Assembly (NCBI RefSeq): GCF_029784165.1
Contig: NC_073696.1
Span: 263,172,494-263,236,493 of the forward strand
Direction of reading: 5' to 3'
DNA length: 64,000 bases
Source: Wyeomyia smithii
Lineage: Eukaryota > Arthropoda > Insecta > Diptera > Culicidae
Made by a program: the position numbers and the translations under genes. Shown piece by piece: positions 1 through 12,900 of the stretch (positions within the stretch are counted from its first letter, which is position 1; each line of letters opens with the position of its first letter). The notes under the pieces were generated by a model. It had not been told where the DNA came from and did no database searches. It saw only the letters and a list, made by a program, of their open reading frames with translations.

Positions 1-77
1 CTGGAGGTTTTGACATTATAACCTGGGCCTAGTGTAGATGTAATTCGCTTACGGCGACCAGCTAGACAACCCTCCCT

Positions 78-103
78 AAGAAGAAGAAGAAGAAGAAGAA
101 GAA
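78..103. repeat. (AAG)n microsatellite
   Basis: An uninterrupted AAG trinucleotide run of 26 bases lies in intergenic DNA. No coding context is seen around it. Confidence 0.95.
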
Positions 104-737
104 ATTATGTAAACTGTGAAACAATAAAATCACTGGAAATTACTTGAATGAACAATGTAGTCTAAACTTAGGTTTAGACACTTACACTAAGTTAATTTTG
201 AATCGATAAGGTATGGCAAGTACTTTGACTGTTGCTTTTAAAGCAATCTAGCGTTTTCTTCCACTTTTATCAAGTAATGCAGTTGAAGACGGTAAAAAGT
301 TTCGTAAGATTGAATTGTTATAAAAATTTTCAATGAAAAAATCATACAGATTATATTAACGCTAGAAGATAGGCCTTCTTGTTTTTTAATTGTGCGAATC
401 AGTTCTCTTTTTTTAAACTAATTCCTGGTATTTGTTATTTATCGATGTGTTGAAACCGTAATGACTACTCAATAATAATTTATAAACAAAAATCATGCGT
501 CAATTTTGCATCAAAATATGAATATCTTTCCAGGGTTAAAATAATGAAAGATATTCACGTAAATGAACTTATTGTGCAAGACGAAAACTTGGGGAACACA
601 TACAAAGGCTCGAAACTCCATATGAAATTTTAAAGACAACGCAAAAAAAAGAAGAGTCGGTCAATTGAAGGGGCTTATTATAAATCCTGGAACAATCGAA
701 ATACCAACAATTTTCTAGACTAAAATACACGCAATGC

Positions 738-971
738 TTAACTCTCTCTCTCTCTACCATGGTTACTCTAGAGCACCACAGGTTTGGATGCAAAAAACCT
801 TTCGAATCATTTACAAATCCTACTCAAAATGCATAAATATATTCTTGAATAATCAGTATATTGTTCAAAAATATATTCATGCATTTAAAGTAGCAATGGT
901 AAACATTTCGAAAGGCTGTTCACATCTAAACCTATGGTGCTCTAGAGTAACCATGGTAGAGAGAGAGTTAA
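738..971. mobile_element. TTAA-flanked foldback MITE, 226 bp
   Basis: Inverted ends of about 48 bp run from 742 (CTCTCTCTCTACCATGG...) and back from 967 (...CCATGGTAGAGAGAG). Both carry the motif TACTCTAGAGCACCA, or its complement, further in. Each end abuts TTAA (738-741 and 968-971), the target duplication expected of TTAA-specific (piggyBac-like) MITEs known from mosquitoes. The arms differ at a few positions, so the insertion is not brand new. No transposase lies inside. The open frames running through it follow from the palindrome and are not treated as genes. Confidence 0.85.
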
Positions 972-1142
972 ATGTGTTCACATCTGCCTACCGAACAAGC
1001 AATTTAGCTGAATAGCAGATTATTAAGCTATAGTTCAGCCAAAATCCGCCTAATAATAGCTATATGATCTGTTAAGCAACAAAGTTATTTGTAAGGTAAA
1101 GTAGAATTAGATCCTTTTATGATGAGTTTTATGGCACTTTGA

Positions 1143-1500
1143 GAGTTGCGTAGCCGCAAGGTTACAGAGTCCGCTTTGTCAAGCGAATGGTCGTAGGTTC
1201 GAATCTTAGTAGAATCAGGCCATTCCATGTCAAACCTGGACTTGATTGAAGTATGAGTTCATTCTCAGGCTGCCCCCCACTTACCCTTCCTTTACGCTAA
1301 AATCTATAACACCTTCGCGTGACTTTCTCTTAACAATACATAAGTCCCTCTTATTAATTAAGGACGCACTACGAAACTTCTCCAGGGAATTATAATTGGT
1401 GATATTTGGCAAGAGGAACGAGCATCGGTATAGTAGGTAAGCGAGAAAGAAAGAGTATCACAATACACACAAGCACTAATAAACAATAATAATAAGCATG
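1143..1500 (+). mobile_element. Possible tRNA-derived SINE
   Basis: A tRNA-like head has an A-box-like stretch near 1151-1168 (GTAGCCGCAAGGTTACAG) and a good B box at 1196-1206 (GGTTCGAATCT), with spacing suited to a pol III promoter. A non-tRNA body follows, and an A/AAT-rich tail lies near 1479-1497. The head cannot be drawn as a clean functional tRNA, so a SINE is more likely than a tRNA gene. The family is not recognised and the 3' limit is approximate. Confidence 0.5.
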
Positions 1501-3974
1501 CCACTTCTCAATAGCGGTATTGCAAATGATAGAAGTGCGGGATACAGCAGACACCCGGGCATATCTCACAATAGATCTACGATTCTGGTTGTAGTGAGGA
1601 AGTCCATACAGGAAAAAAAAGAAAAAAAAATGGCACTTTGGATTTCACTAACTAGAAAAAGATCTTCCACATGCCATGTTATATCCACCAAACCTTTCTG
1701 CTCGGCTCAATAAAGCAATTTAAAAACGAAACTTAGTAACAAACAATGAAAGCAACTTCTGTTTCTGTAGCAGGAGCAGATTTATAAGCTGAGGCCATCT
1801 TTTCTTAAAACATTTAGGGGTAAGAAAATTTCAAATTGTTGAATAATTTAACGGTTCGTTTGAAATTGACGAGCAAAAAAAAGGTCACTGCGTTTCTTCG
1901 TCATGTCTGACCCAGGATTAAGGGGGTTCCTCAAGTCGGGTGGCTCAGGGCATTTGCCCCTCCCTTAAATCCGGGCCTCTTCTGCAGACAGCGCCGAACA
2001 TCCGTTCCTCGATAATGGATTTCTAAGTCCTTCCGATGTTGGGAATGAATTGTGATGCCATTGGACAGCAACTCAATAGAATTCACTTAGGAAAGATTTT
2101 CTACCGATAGGTTTAGTGGTTTATTTTTGATTCGAAGTTGAAATTAAAATTCAAATACTATTTTCAAGAATTATGGTTTTCATGTTAACAACTCAAAATA
2201 TGAGCCTCTCAATACTTAAAAGCAGTTACAGATACGTAAGATATGATGATTTAACATAAATTTTATATTTACGGAAATTGGAGATTGTTCTTTTTATTGT
2301 TTGAAACACTTTCCTCAATAACATTGATTTGGACACTCGCTTTTATTCTTGTCGTACGAAAAAATCAACTCGATTGCTCTTCCCGTTTTCGAATGAGCTT
2401 AATAAGGGGGCCTTCGAACGTAAACGAGAATGCAAGTTGCCGATACTTTCGTACGAATGCGATACGCCGGTAAACAAAAAAATGTGACTTTCTACAAAAA
2501 GGTATACTAGTTAAAAGTTGAGAATTATACGGCATACGATACATTGGGACAAGCTGTGATTCCTACTGAGCAATCAAGGCACTTAAAATCAATTAAATTT
2601 CGTTACATGCCTAAAAGTAAATTCGTAAAATTAAAAATCTCATGAAACGCTTAATAGTGTTGCTAGTTTTGGTTTGATCAGCCGTAATTATGCAGAAGTT
2701 ATGGGTCGTATTACAAAAGCTTCGACGAGCAACCCGTCTTTTTTAAAATTCATGATCGAGTCAACATTCATCGTTACTCACACGATCCCTTTTACGATAC
2801 TTATTTCTAATTTATTCATATACCAAAATGAAATACCTGAAGCAACACAACGATTGAAAAGGCCTCAACAACTCCCGCTGCGTTCGATTTTTTCGGTAAC
2901 TATAAGAATTTCGGAATATTAATAACAATTGTTGTTTTAATATCATTAAGCTTTATTGAAAACCCATTGAAAGATAAGCACACATTCCTATAGATTTATT
3001 TTTAATATACAGCACTAACTGTAACGCGATGTCAACAGATACTAAGACTATTTTTGTTTGAAAAAGTTTTATTTTCCTTCTGTTTGTTTATCAATTTTTA
3101 TCTTAATTTCTACAGAAAAAACACCAGTAATTTTAGTTTGCAGTATATTTATGCATATATTGTTATTCCTTACAAAAGAACCGTCTAATAACGCGGCATT
3201 CCCAGTGTTGCACTTTTTTCTCAAGATATTTAAAATATAAAACAAAACACACGCGTTTTTTTTTTTCAATTAAATAATTCATTTCTTCAAAAACATTTGG
3301 CTAAACAAATTATATACAACGAATGATGTTGAATGTGTATGGCTAACTGAACAGAGTTACTAACTAAATGAAGTAAACTTATTTCGAAATAAATAATCGA
3401 ATTCTCTAACGCAAGAAAAACACCAGCATAATTTGCCCGTTCAGTGTAATTTTTCAAGGTTTGTTTCTTTTATACAAATCGAATGCAAAAAAAACTGAAA
3501 TCCCGTGTTTTATTACTTAAAACATCATAGTGACGTTTTTCCTTGGCGCAGAGGATGTTTTCTCATTTTGATAGCCAGGTCTGGAGGGGAAAAGGGGGAT
3601 CAGATTTATTTCCGTTCTCGTTTCTTCAAAACTACAAATCTTACGTCTAATACTAGTTCAAATTAAAATTGCGTTTTATGTACACTCTTGCTATGTCAGC
3701 TGGTATCTGATCTGTGAAAACTTGAAGAATGTTATCCCAGCATAAAACAGTTCATTTGTTTTAGAGTTATTGACTAACTTATTAGCACTTAAAGCTAGTA
3801 GTTTAGTTTTTTGTCTACATTTAAACTGCCGCTAACCCGTTGCCGAGATCCCTGCTTGGTAGGTTATTTTCATATTCGGGTAACGGCATTTATCACATGT
3901 CTTTCAAACTTCTTAGCGCTCTTGAAATGTTTAATTCAATACTCATCCACCCATATTCTCAATTTGTTTTTTTT
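1501..3974. other. Intergenic DNA downstream of Pcf11
   Basis: No convincing exon is seen on either strand. The sequence is AT-rich and the short open frames lack known domains. The 3' end of the Pcf11 transcript should fall at the right edge of this stretch. A plus-strand TTTATT (minus AATAAA) at 3605-3610 is a candidate poly(A) signal about 365 bases past the stop codon. Confidence 0.6.
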
Positions 3975-6900
3975 TTACATTATCGAGCAGAGTCCGGATG
4001 TTTCAAATCCGCTTTCTACTCGGGGCTTACGGGTAAAGGCGATACCCTGCAAGCTTGGCTTCAAATCATACGCAATATCAGTCTGTTCTTCTTCGGTCGC
4101 TGCGACCAGTTTTTTATTAGAATCATCAACTTCTTCTTCATGCATCGTCATTAACAACTGATTGTTGCTGTTTTGACTGTTCTCGTTATTGCCGTGCACA
4201 TCATCCAGATTACCGTACAGCAAATCATCGGCACCGTTTTCAATGAACCCACCACTACCGCCACTAATCAGAACAGCAATGCTAGATCCCAGAGACGACG
4301 AGTTAGTGTTGGTTGCGTTGCTGTTAGTGCTGCTTACTGCAGCGTTGCTGCTGCTGCTGTTGGCGATTGTTTTCGCTTTTGTGATATTAATTTTTATCCT
4401 ATTGGTTATTACTGCTGTGGCCGGGGTATCCTGCATGTCGAGGTTGCCGTCAAGTGATGGTTTCAGCTGCGAGTGGCCAGGGCTATCTAGCGAGGCTTGT
4501 GGCGAAGGAACGGCTTCCACATCGACAGTTTCTAGATGAGAATCAAGATAAATTATTTAATGTGCACCGCCAAGGATAGACAAGTTATAATCATATAATC
4601 TTGGTGAAAAGCTTGAGTTAACCTTTGCGAGTTCTTTCGTGTAGTGTTATTCAGAAGTTTAACAATTTTATTGAGAAGTTCAGAAAAATCTTCAAGCTTA
4701 CCAATGCGGTTTTCAAGAAAGTTCGTGCTTAACCTTTTGAAAGTAACAATTTAACAACCACAGAAACCTATTTGAACAACACTAGTAAATAAAAACTTCA
4801 CACTTACCTAGTTCTCGTGGCGTTTCTTGAATCAATGACGATTCGATGGTACCAACATCCTCGAACAGTGCATCCTCCTCGTCCACTTCGTCATCGTCCT
4901 TTGGTTCTTCTTTCACTTTAACCGGTGCAGGCTCGCCGTGTGCTGCATCGAGCATTCTGGATGATGATATACCAGTGTCCTCACTCTCGTCCAAATCATT
5001 GACGGTTATATTTTCAATGGTTGGCTCTTGGATAGCGAGATCGTCGTCGATACGAGTTTCGACAACTATTTGTGTTTGAGGTACAGTAGGAATCTTATCG
5101 GTTGTTTCTAAATCCACATCCATTTTTTCATCAGCATTCTCTTTTGGCGTCGTTTCTGATGTGTTCGGTGCGCCATCCGCCGTAGAATGTGAATCCAACG
5201 TTTCAATATCATCATCATCGGGAATTTCTGTTACCACTTCCTCGCTTGGTGGTAACACAATGACATCATCGTCGTCGTCTATAGTTATTTCTGCAAGTGA
5301 AAAAAAAATTACAAGTCATACCTATGTTTGTCAATATCGCAACCCTTACCTTTGACAGTGTCATCTGGATCACTGATCACCTCCTGCTTAATCTTGACTT
5401 CCTCATCCTCATCGTTTTTGCTTTGCTCAGCCTCACTAGTAGCGTTCATCGCTGATTCGTCCAGCGTCAGCGATGCCTTATAGTCTTCATAGCACAATGG
5501 GTGGTAGGTGTTCTCCTCTACGCGAATCGCATTTTTTAAATGCCATTCCTCTGTTTCCTCGTTGTAGAACTGCTCGAAATCATCGTGACACACGTGACAG
5601 CGTTTATCAACGTCGTCCGAACCAGCCGGACAGCTAGGCAACGGAGATTCAGCACTTGCACGTCCAGCCTGCTCACCGTCCCCGTTGAACTCATTCTGCT
5701 CTGTCTGTTGTGTTTCAAACCAATTCTTCTCGCGTTCCTCTAGATCTTCAATTTCTTCATATTGAATCCAATCGGACACGTCGTAGTACCATTTACGAGA
5801 GTGTGCTTTCCTGGCGGAATCTCGGTCCCGACGATTCTGACGGAAATGCCAATCTAAATGCTGGCTGTACTTCATCGTTTGTTCTGGTGGGAAACGCACA
5901 CCACAGCTACTGCATTGCATTCCACTAAAAAGTTGTGTAACGATCGCTGATTGACGACGTTTCAGCGTGTCTGGTTTGCCGAGCAGCACCGGCTCAATTT
6001 CCTCCAATTCATCCTCTAAAACTTTATCCAACTTGCTGGACACAGATGTAGATGAAGTGGAAGTGCTCAGTGGAGTGCTGGTCGACTTAGCCAGAATACC
6101 CGCTGCTACGATCTTTTTATATAACTCGTCAATGTTGATATTTTGCAATATTGGTAGATTCATTCCACCAGTGGAAGTTGCAGCAGCAGGCGGAGCTGAT
6201 ACTGAAGCCGGAACTGCTGGTTTATCTTCGTTTTGAATCTGATATCCAGCTAAATTGTTTGAAACATTTACCGCCGGTGATGCATGCGGCATTAAGTTGG
6301 TGAGATAGTCTAAACCGGTGGCCATTGGTTGAATGGGAGCTTGCGGTGGAGGAGGTATGGCAGCAGCCGCTGAGAATATGCCAGACATAGCGGGATGTGA
6401 CGGCATATTGGGCATAATATTACTGATCGGTGGAACGAATGGCATCATCATGCTCTGATCACGTGGTGGTGTGCGGAGATCACGATGAAGGGGAGTTCGA
6501 ATCATGTCCCGTATGTACACTCGACCTGGCACGACCAGTTTTGGAACGGCAGTGAAACGAATGTAGTAGTCTTTTCCTCTGAGCTTGAAAACTTTCGGCA
6601 GTCCTCCATACTCTACCAAAAAAGGCTGATCGTTAATCAGCACTGTAAGCAGAAAATCAGCAAACTGCAGCTTGTGCATCTGTCCGTGAATTTCAATCAT
6701 TTGTATTTGCGAATCCAAGAAAACGGGAATTATTGTTTCTGCGTTGACTATCATATTAATTTTACCAGCGACTAGATCATTTCTACTTTTGCCAATTTTA
6801 ACCTGCGGTGCTGGGCCGCCTATTTTGAACACCCTGCTGATGCCGTCTAAAACGATTGTGGTTGGGGGATCACCGAAGTAGCACTCGTGCCAACTGTTGT

Positions 6901-9900
6901 CAATGTATAATTCCCGTGTTGGAGCACCCAGCTTCATCTGATAAACTTTCCCTTCAATCGTGATAGCTTTATAACACTCATTGAAGCTCAATTCGAACGA
7001 ATCTCGATCATCAACAGTAACCATGCGCGAACCTTTTTGAAATCCGATTTCCTTGGGTTCATCCCAGCTCATGAAAATAACCGCAATATCGTCATAGAAG
7101 CGAATTTCGCGCTGAATTCCATCAATGTTGATCGTTCGAACACTTTCGTTCATTTTTGGTGCGGCTGGTAGAACTATCGGCTGTGTTCTAGGTCCGTTGG
7201 CTAGCGTTGGTGGGACGACGACTGATGGAAATAGTGGTCCAATACCAACTGGGGCTAGGCTTGTATCCATCACCGGGAACGGTGCTTGCTCCCAGGGATT
7301 CAATATTTGACCCGGTGGGCGATGATTAATTACTGGTCCAGGCGGTGCCGTAATCACGCCACCCGGGGGTGCTGGCCCGCGATTACCCCATAAAGGTTGG
7401 TTGAAGCGGCTTTCTCTAACACGACGTGGGTCTGGAAAAAATAGAAGAAAGGGTTATAATGAAAAAAAAATGACAGTAGGTAGTTAAAAAAAAAAAGTCT
7501 TACCTCTTTGTCTCAAATCAGGAGCAGTACCAGGAAAGGTTGGTTTAGCATCCATTGGAGCAATCTTACCACGGAAATCATTGCTAGTGTTAGCGCCGAC
7601 CGGTACACCAGACTGCTGCTTAGGTTCACCATCATCTTTGGGACTAGTAACGGGAGTCATATCATCCCGAGGAGAACGCGTACTTTCATCAATTGTGATT
7701 ACATTGCTCACCGTTCCGACGTGATTACGTTTCATCAACTCCATTCTTTGCGCTTGACGAATTTTCTGAGTCTCGTTCAACTGAATTACTTGTTTCATCA
7801 GTATATTGTACTGCTCTAGAGTTATTTCACCCTTTTCCATCTGTTCTTGTGCTTGGGCAATAATAGTTTTGATGTTGGCGTTCATCCCGTCCTGAGAATT
7901 GTCGTCGTTTGTAATAATATCCTTCGGCGCGAGCTGCAGCATATGTTGCTTCTGCCGTAAATCTACATCCATCGGTTTGGGTTGATTGAACGAGCGACGA
8001 CGTTCCGCAGGATCGTCTATAATGCATGCAAGTTTTTCGACATTGATGAACATGTTACAAATCAGAATATAGCTCGTGCGCTTACCTGGTAGTTTGTTGT
8101 ACAACAACGGGCGACCCAATTTGTCCCGATCTTTTTTCGTGGCCTCAGCAATTTTCGCCCGTACCGCCTCAAGCGCAGCTTTCGACGACGGTTTTGTATT
8201 CACCATTTCTGAAGAATCGGTGTGTGGAATACTCATAGGTTGTGATGCTTCCGATATGATTGGAGGAGGAGGCGGCAGTGGGGCGACTATGTCAACTGCG
8301 TTCATAGGTGCAGTCAATTTTCTCAGGTCTACATCCTCGGCTCCAAAAAGACTAAAATAGAAACTTGTTACTTAGTCGGATACGGTTGTGCCGCTACCAA
8401 CACTTTAACTTACATATCTATTTTCTCCGACTTGCTCTTTTTAGCTATTGGTTCCTCATACTTGCTGTTGTTGCTGGGTCGTTTTTTGACGACCTCAACC
8501 ATGGGCGTGGGTTGATCTAGTGGACTAACCGTTGAAAGAGAAGCAGCTTCCGCAGAGGAGATAGAATCAACCGCCGCCGGTACGGGACTTGCAATGTTTT
8601 CGCTACCTTTTTTAAGCAGTATTGAAGGTGGCGGGATTCGTAGATCGATGTCCTTCGGTGATGGAATACTTTCTGCTTCTTGTGCTTCTTCCAGGATTTT
8701 CTCTGTAAGATTCGAGTTAGAGGTTGCGATTGTTTGGCCATTTTAGGAGAGGGTAGTTGATTAAGTTGATCCACAGAAGGATTTCGGGAGATAGCAAACG
8801 AGTACGGAATTGATTTCTCCGAACAGGTGAACCGCTCCAGGTAGTTTTAACATCTGCACTTTTACATACAGTCGAAAACTTTCGTTCTAATCGGTAGCGA
8901 TATTTGAACACCGGTTAGGATGAGTCGTGTTTTGCTTAGATTGGTTTTTTGTTAATTTACTGTGATATTATCTGGGCAGTGCGAAATGAAATGTTATGCA
9001 CATTTCATCTCAATTATGCTGATAATCTCACATAAGAGAAAAGATTAAAATAGGCAATGTCATCAAAACATACTTCCGTTTGAAACTGTTAAAATAATAA
9101 AAACATTTTCTTGGAAGAAAAATTATTAACTGTTGAATTGTCTGTTTCGGTAAACTATACTTACCTCTGTGGTCCTCTACGTTAGACAAGCACTGGGTAT
9201 CTGATATTAATATATGTTTCATATTAATGTTCTTTTTTTGAAAGCAACTTTTCAGATTTCCACGCAATTGCGATATTTAAAAATTGTAAAAAATATGTCA
9301 TGATATTCGATGCTTACGTAAATTGTCTTTTTCGATAGTTTCGTTTGGTACTTTTCCTATTTTCAGAAGTTTGAAATACACATTTACACAAATACGTCAC
9401 ATTATTTATAATATGATTACCAAAAAAAATCCAACAAATTAAAACGGTTAACAAAAACACGTTTTAAATGAATCTATTATCTGGAAAACACATATTAGCC
9501 CACTTACGCAATTTCTCATACAGCCCAAATTCAACACACAAGACAAGTCTCTACATACTGAACATCGGCTATTGCACGAATTGAAACCAGAATCAAGAAG
9601 TAGCTATTAATCTAAGCAAAACGACTCACCATAAGCGGATTATTTGCATACCAGCTGCGGTTTTCACCAGTAGATTATGGTTTCTGGAGCGGTTGTTTAC
9701 CGGTAACCGTGGCCGCCCATCGCACGCACGTTCCTAACTTTGCTTTCGACACACAAGGAAAAGAGAGAGAGATGATAGTAAAACAGAAACATTCACGAAC
9801 ACAACCGTCGTCGGATGAACACCGCGTCAACACAGTACCGAACTTTCAAGAGAAAAAATGGAAAGAAAAACTACAGTTTGGTCCAAATGCCCTGTTGATG

Positions 9901-12900
9901 TTTCCTTGATCAATAACTGCGTTTATTTGGCAACAGATTGAATAGTTTAACGTTCTAGTCTTACGCTCGCTAATGGTTAAGACAGTTGGTTTATCACATG
10001 ACGATTGTGACCGTCTATATAATAGACGTTCCCTTTTGGTACGATTTTTGGTAATGGCGAAACCCACCGACTATTACAACATAGCGAAGCCATCGTCGGC
10101 GGCGGGAGGACAACGGAAGCATGGAAAATGAGAACATGCTGCCAGACCACATTAATCTGAACAAACAACGTTAGCGACTCAATCGCAGTGCATTGTTTTT
10201 GTATGCTAGAACTTATAGTAGATAGTGAAGATAGGAAATTTTGCTCAGTCTTACTTTGTTCGGCTAGTGGTTTGCTAATAAGTTTAGCCTGCTGGGAAGG
10301 TTGCTCCAATTTCAGCTTTTTCTCTGGGATGAGCAACCGTAGATCCACATCCTTGGAGTCATTTGCCACGGGAACCAGATTCTCACTGCTTGATACCGGT
10401 GAGATCGATGAATTGTCCGGGCTGTTCGACGATTCATGAGCACGGCGAGTAGAGTTTTTGCTACTTTTGCTTGTTTTGCTGCTGGAATCGCGCGGCTTGG
10501 AAGAAAATTTGTCGCCTCGAGAGGGGGATTTATCTACAGACGATGATTTCTTTTTCGATGGAGAGCTACTCTTTGACGATGCTGACGATTCACTCGCAGG
10601 TTTCTTCTTATCTGTACCGGATGACTTGCTGGAGGAATTTTTGCTAGTTTTGGTGTCTTCTTTCCTGTCACGCTTTTTACCAGACTCATAGTCATCGCGC
10701 GATTTGTGTGATGTGGTGGATGTGATGGTACTGCTACTTGTTGTACTAGATGGTTTCTTCTGATCGGCCTCACCAGATTGCGCTTTTGTCCGGGGGTCGA
10801 CTCGCTTGGGAATTCTCCCCAGACGTTCCCTAATACTTAACGGTTTGCCGGAAGGATCCAACGCTACCGGTTGGTGAGGTACTTGTACACTAGAAATTGC
10901 GGTCGGTGTAGTGTTTGTGCTGGCCGCCGCCATTTGAGCTGCCATTTGTGCTTGCTGCCGAGCCAAACGTGGATCACGAGACTTCACCAGATTCAACATA
11001 GCAGGGTTAGGAGGTGCGATGCGACCACGTGGAGCTGTCCCCGAAGAGGATGATGCTGGACGGGCTGCAGGGACTGCTCGTTTTAACTCTGGAGTTGGCT
11101 GTTAAGACAAAAAAAAAACAGAAAAGACAATGTAGCAAATGATTATTGAATAAAATAAATTTCATTACCTCTTTTGAAACGCTGGCTGTTTGCAGAACTA
11201 ACTGTTTCTCCTGCTCTTCAATGCGTTTCTTTGTCGCAAGCAGCTCTAGCTCAAGCTTTTTAGCCTGAAGCTCTAGCAGCTCACGTTGCTTATCTCGCAG
11301 CTGTTGCTGCATGTCCAGATTCGGTTCAGCAACCTGTTTAAAAAGATATTTTGTGAAAAACCTGTTTCATAAGATTCGATAGATATTACAAACCTTGTTT
11401 TTGAGAAACATCGGATTAACGTGGATAGCGGGAGACTTGGATTTGAGCTGTGCGGTTATCGGCCAACCCGGATCGATCGCGTTGACTTTGATGTCTAGAG
11501 CGTACAGTTTAGACTGTGGGAAAACATCATTCCACGTTTGCCGCAAACTAAACATTTTTTCACGCACTCGTTCGTTGACCTTAAGTGAAGAATAAGAAAA
11601 GATTGTAACATATGAACTACTGCATAATGTGTTAAAATCTTTGCGTAACATACCGTTTCGAACACCCCGCAAAACATGCTCACTATAACTTGGCTGAAAA
11701 GTGATTGGTACTCTTTACCGACGTTCTTCACGATGGAATCGACTAGATACAGCAGTGGCAGTTTCACATCCGGTTCAACCTATTTTGGAGGAAGCAAGAA
11801 GGCATTGAAGTGAAGTGATATTTATTACATTACCGTGATCCTCTGTTTTACGGCTGTTGCGGCTCTTCAAGGATATTCACATCAAAAATTGACACCCGAG
11901 GAGTTACAAACGCGTTTATGGAATTATGTAATGCTTTGAGGCAGTGGTTCCCAACTGGAGGTTCGCGACCAGCAAGGAGAGCGCGAAGATCTTGGCAAAT
12001 TTGATAGGTATCTTAAATTTCTTTCCGGAAACCTTTGTAAAAGCGGATTTTCAACTCTTCTGCGTATCAGAACCTTGTAGGACAATACGAGACTGAAAAC
12101 GCAGTATCGTTTTGCAAAACTTGTAACTGAAATTCTTTTAGGGCCGTGAAGCTCTCTGGGCCACGGAGCCAAAAATGTTGGAAACCACTACTTCAAGGAA
12201 TAGCATAAGATCCCATTCACCATACACAAAAAAGGTCATAGATTTCACGGAATAGTAGTTTATTGGATAGTTTTGGAAATGGTTTTGAAAGAATTTAATT
12301 ATTTTAACAGGACACTTTTCTGTCACCTCACGTATGCACTTCTTATTTTAGCGTAAAATGGAGAGTTTTGCCTGTGTACTCATTTATATTACTCTCCATT
12401 CACAACTAATAAAATTTGAAAATTTAAATGTAAGGATGTACTTTTTCCTTTTGCTGATGCTGCGAAGTTCGTTGAGATATCGTTTTAATACAAGCCACAC
12501 GTAGGATTATAATGAATTCAAGTGTACGGTGAATGGTGACCTTATGATACGATAAATAAATAACTTTACATTCGGGTTTACATCCATCGCAATACTTGCA
12601 GTTTACGTGCAATACTTTTGAATTTTTCACAAAAAAAATAAGAAAGAGAGGAAGAGAGTTTAGGAACATTTAGAAAATAACCTTAGATTTTTTTCAACAA
12701 CATCAAAAAGATTCATGATTGTTATTCAGTAGATATTACCCCGAATGTAGAAAGAATAACACATAAATGCCCAGATGATTTTGGGTCGAAAACTCAATGT
12801 TTGGAGTATATTTAATTGACCCCTAGCTGTATAATGTGTGAAAGCAGCCCTTAAAGGTTGTAAGACGTTTAGTATAATACCGGAAAAGGTTGAATGTTGC

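Noticed and set aside
734..1015. Open frames on both strands around 569-1015
   Set aside because: They run through the palindromic TTAA MITE and mirror each other.
1900..1990. CCCAGGATTAAGGGGG ... CCCTTAAATCCGGG inverted similarity
   Set aside because: Short and imperfect, with no target duplication. It may be an old MITE fragment but is not supportable.
9700..9950. Possible extra exon or alternative promoter in Pcf11 intron 5
   Set aside because: The frame there has no conserved motif, and splicing 10255 to 8702 keeps the frame without it.
12356..12402. Hairpin ATGGAGAGT...ACTCTCCAT in Pcf11 intron 1
   Set aside because: A stem of only 9 bp is expected by chance in 64 kb.
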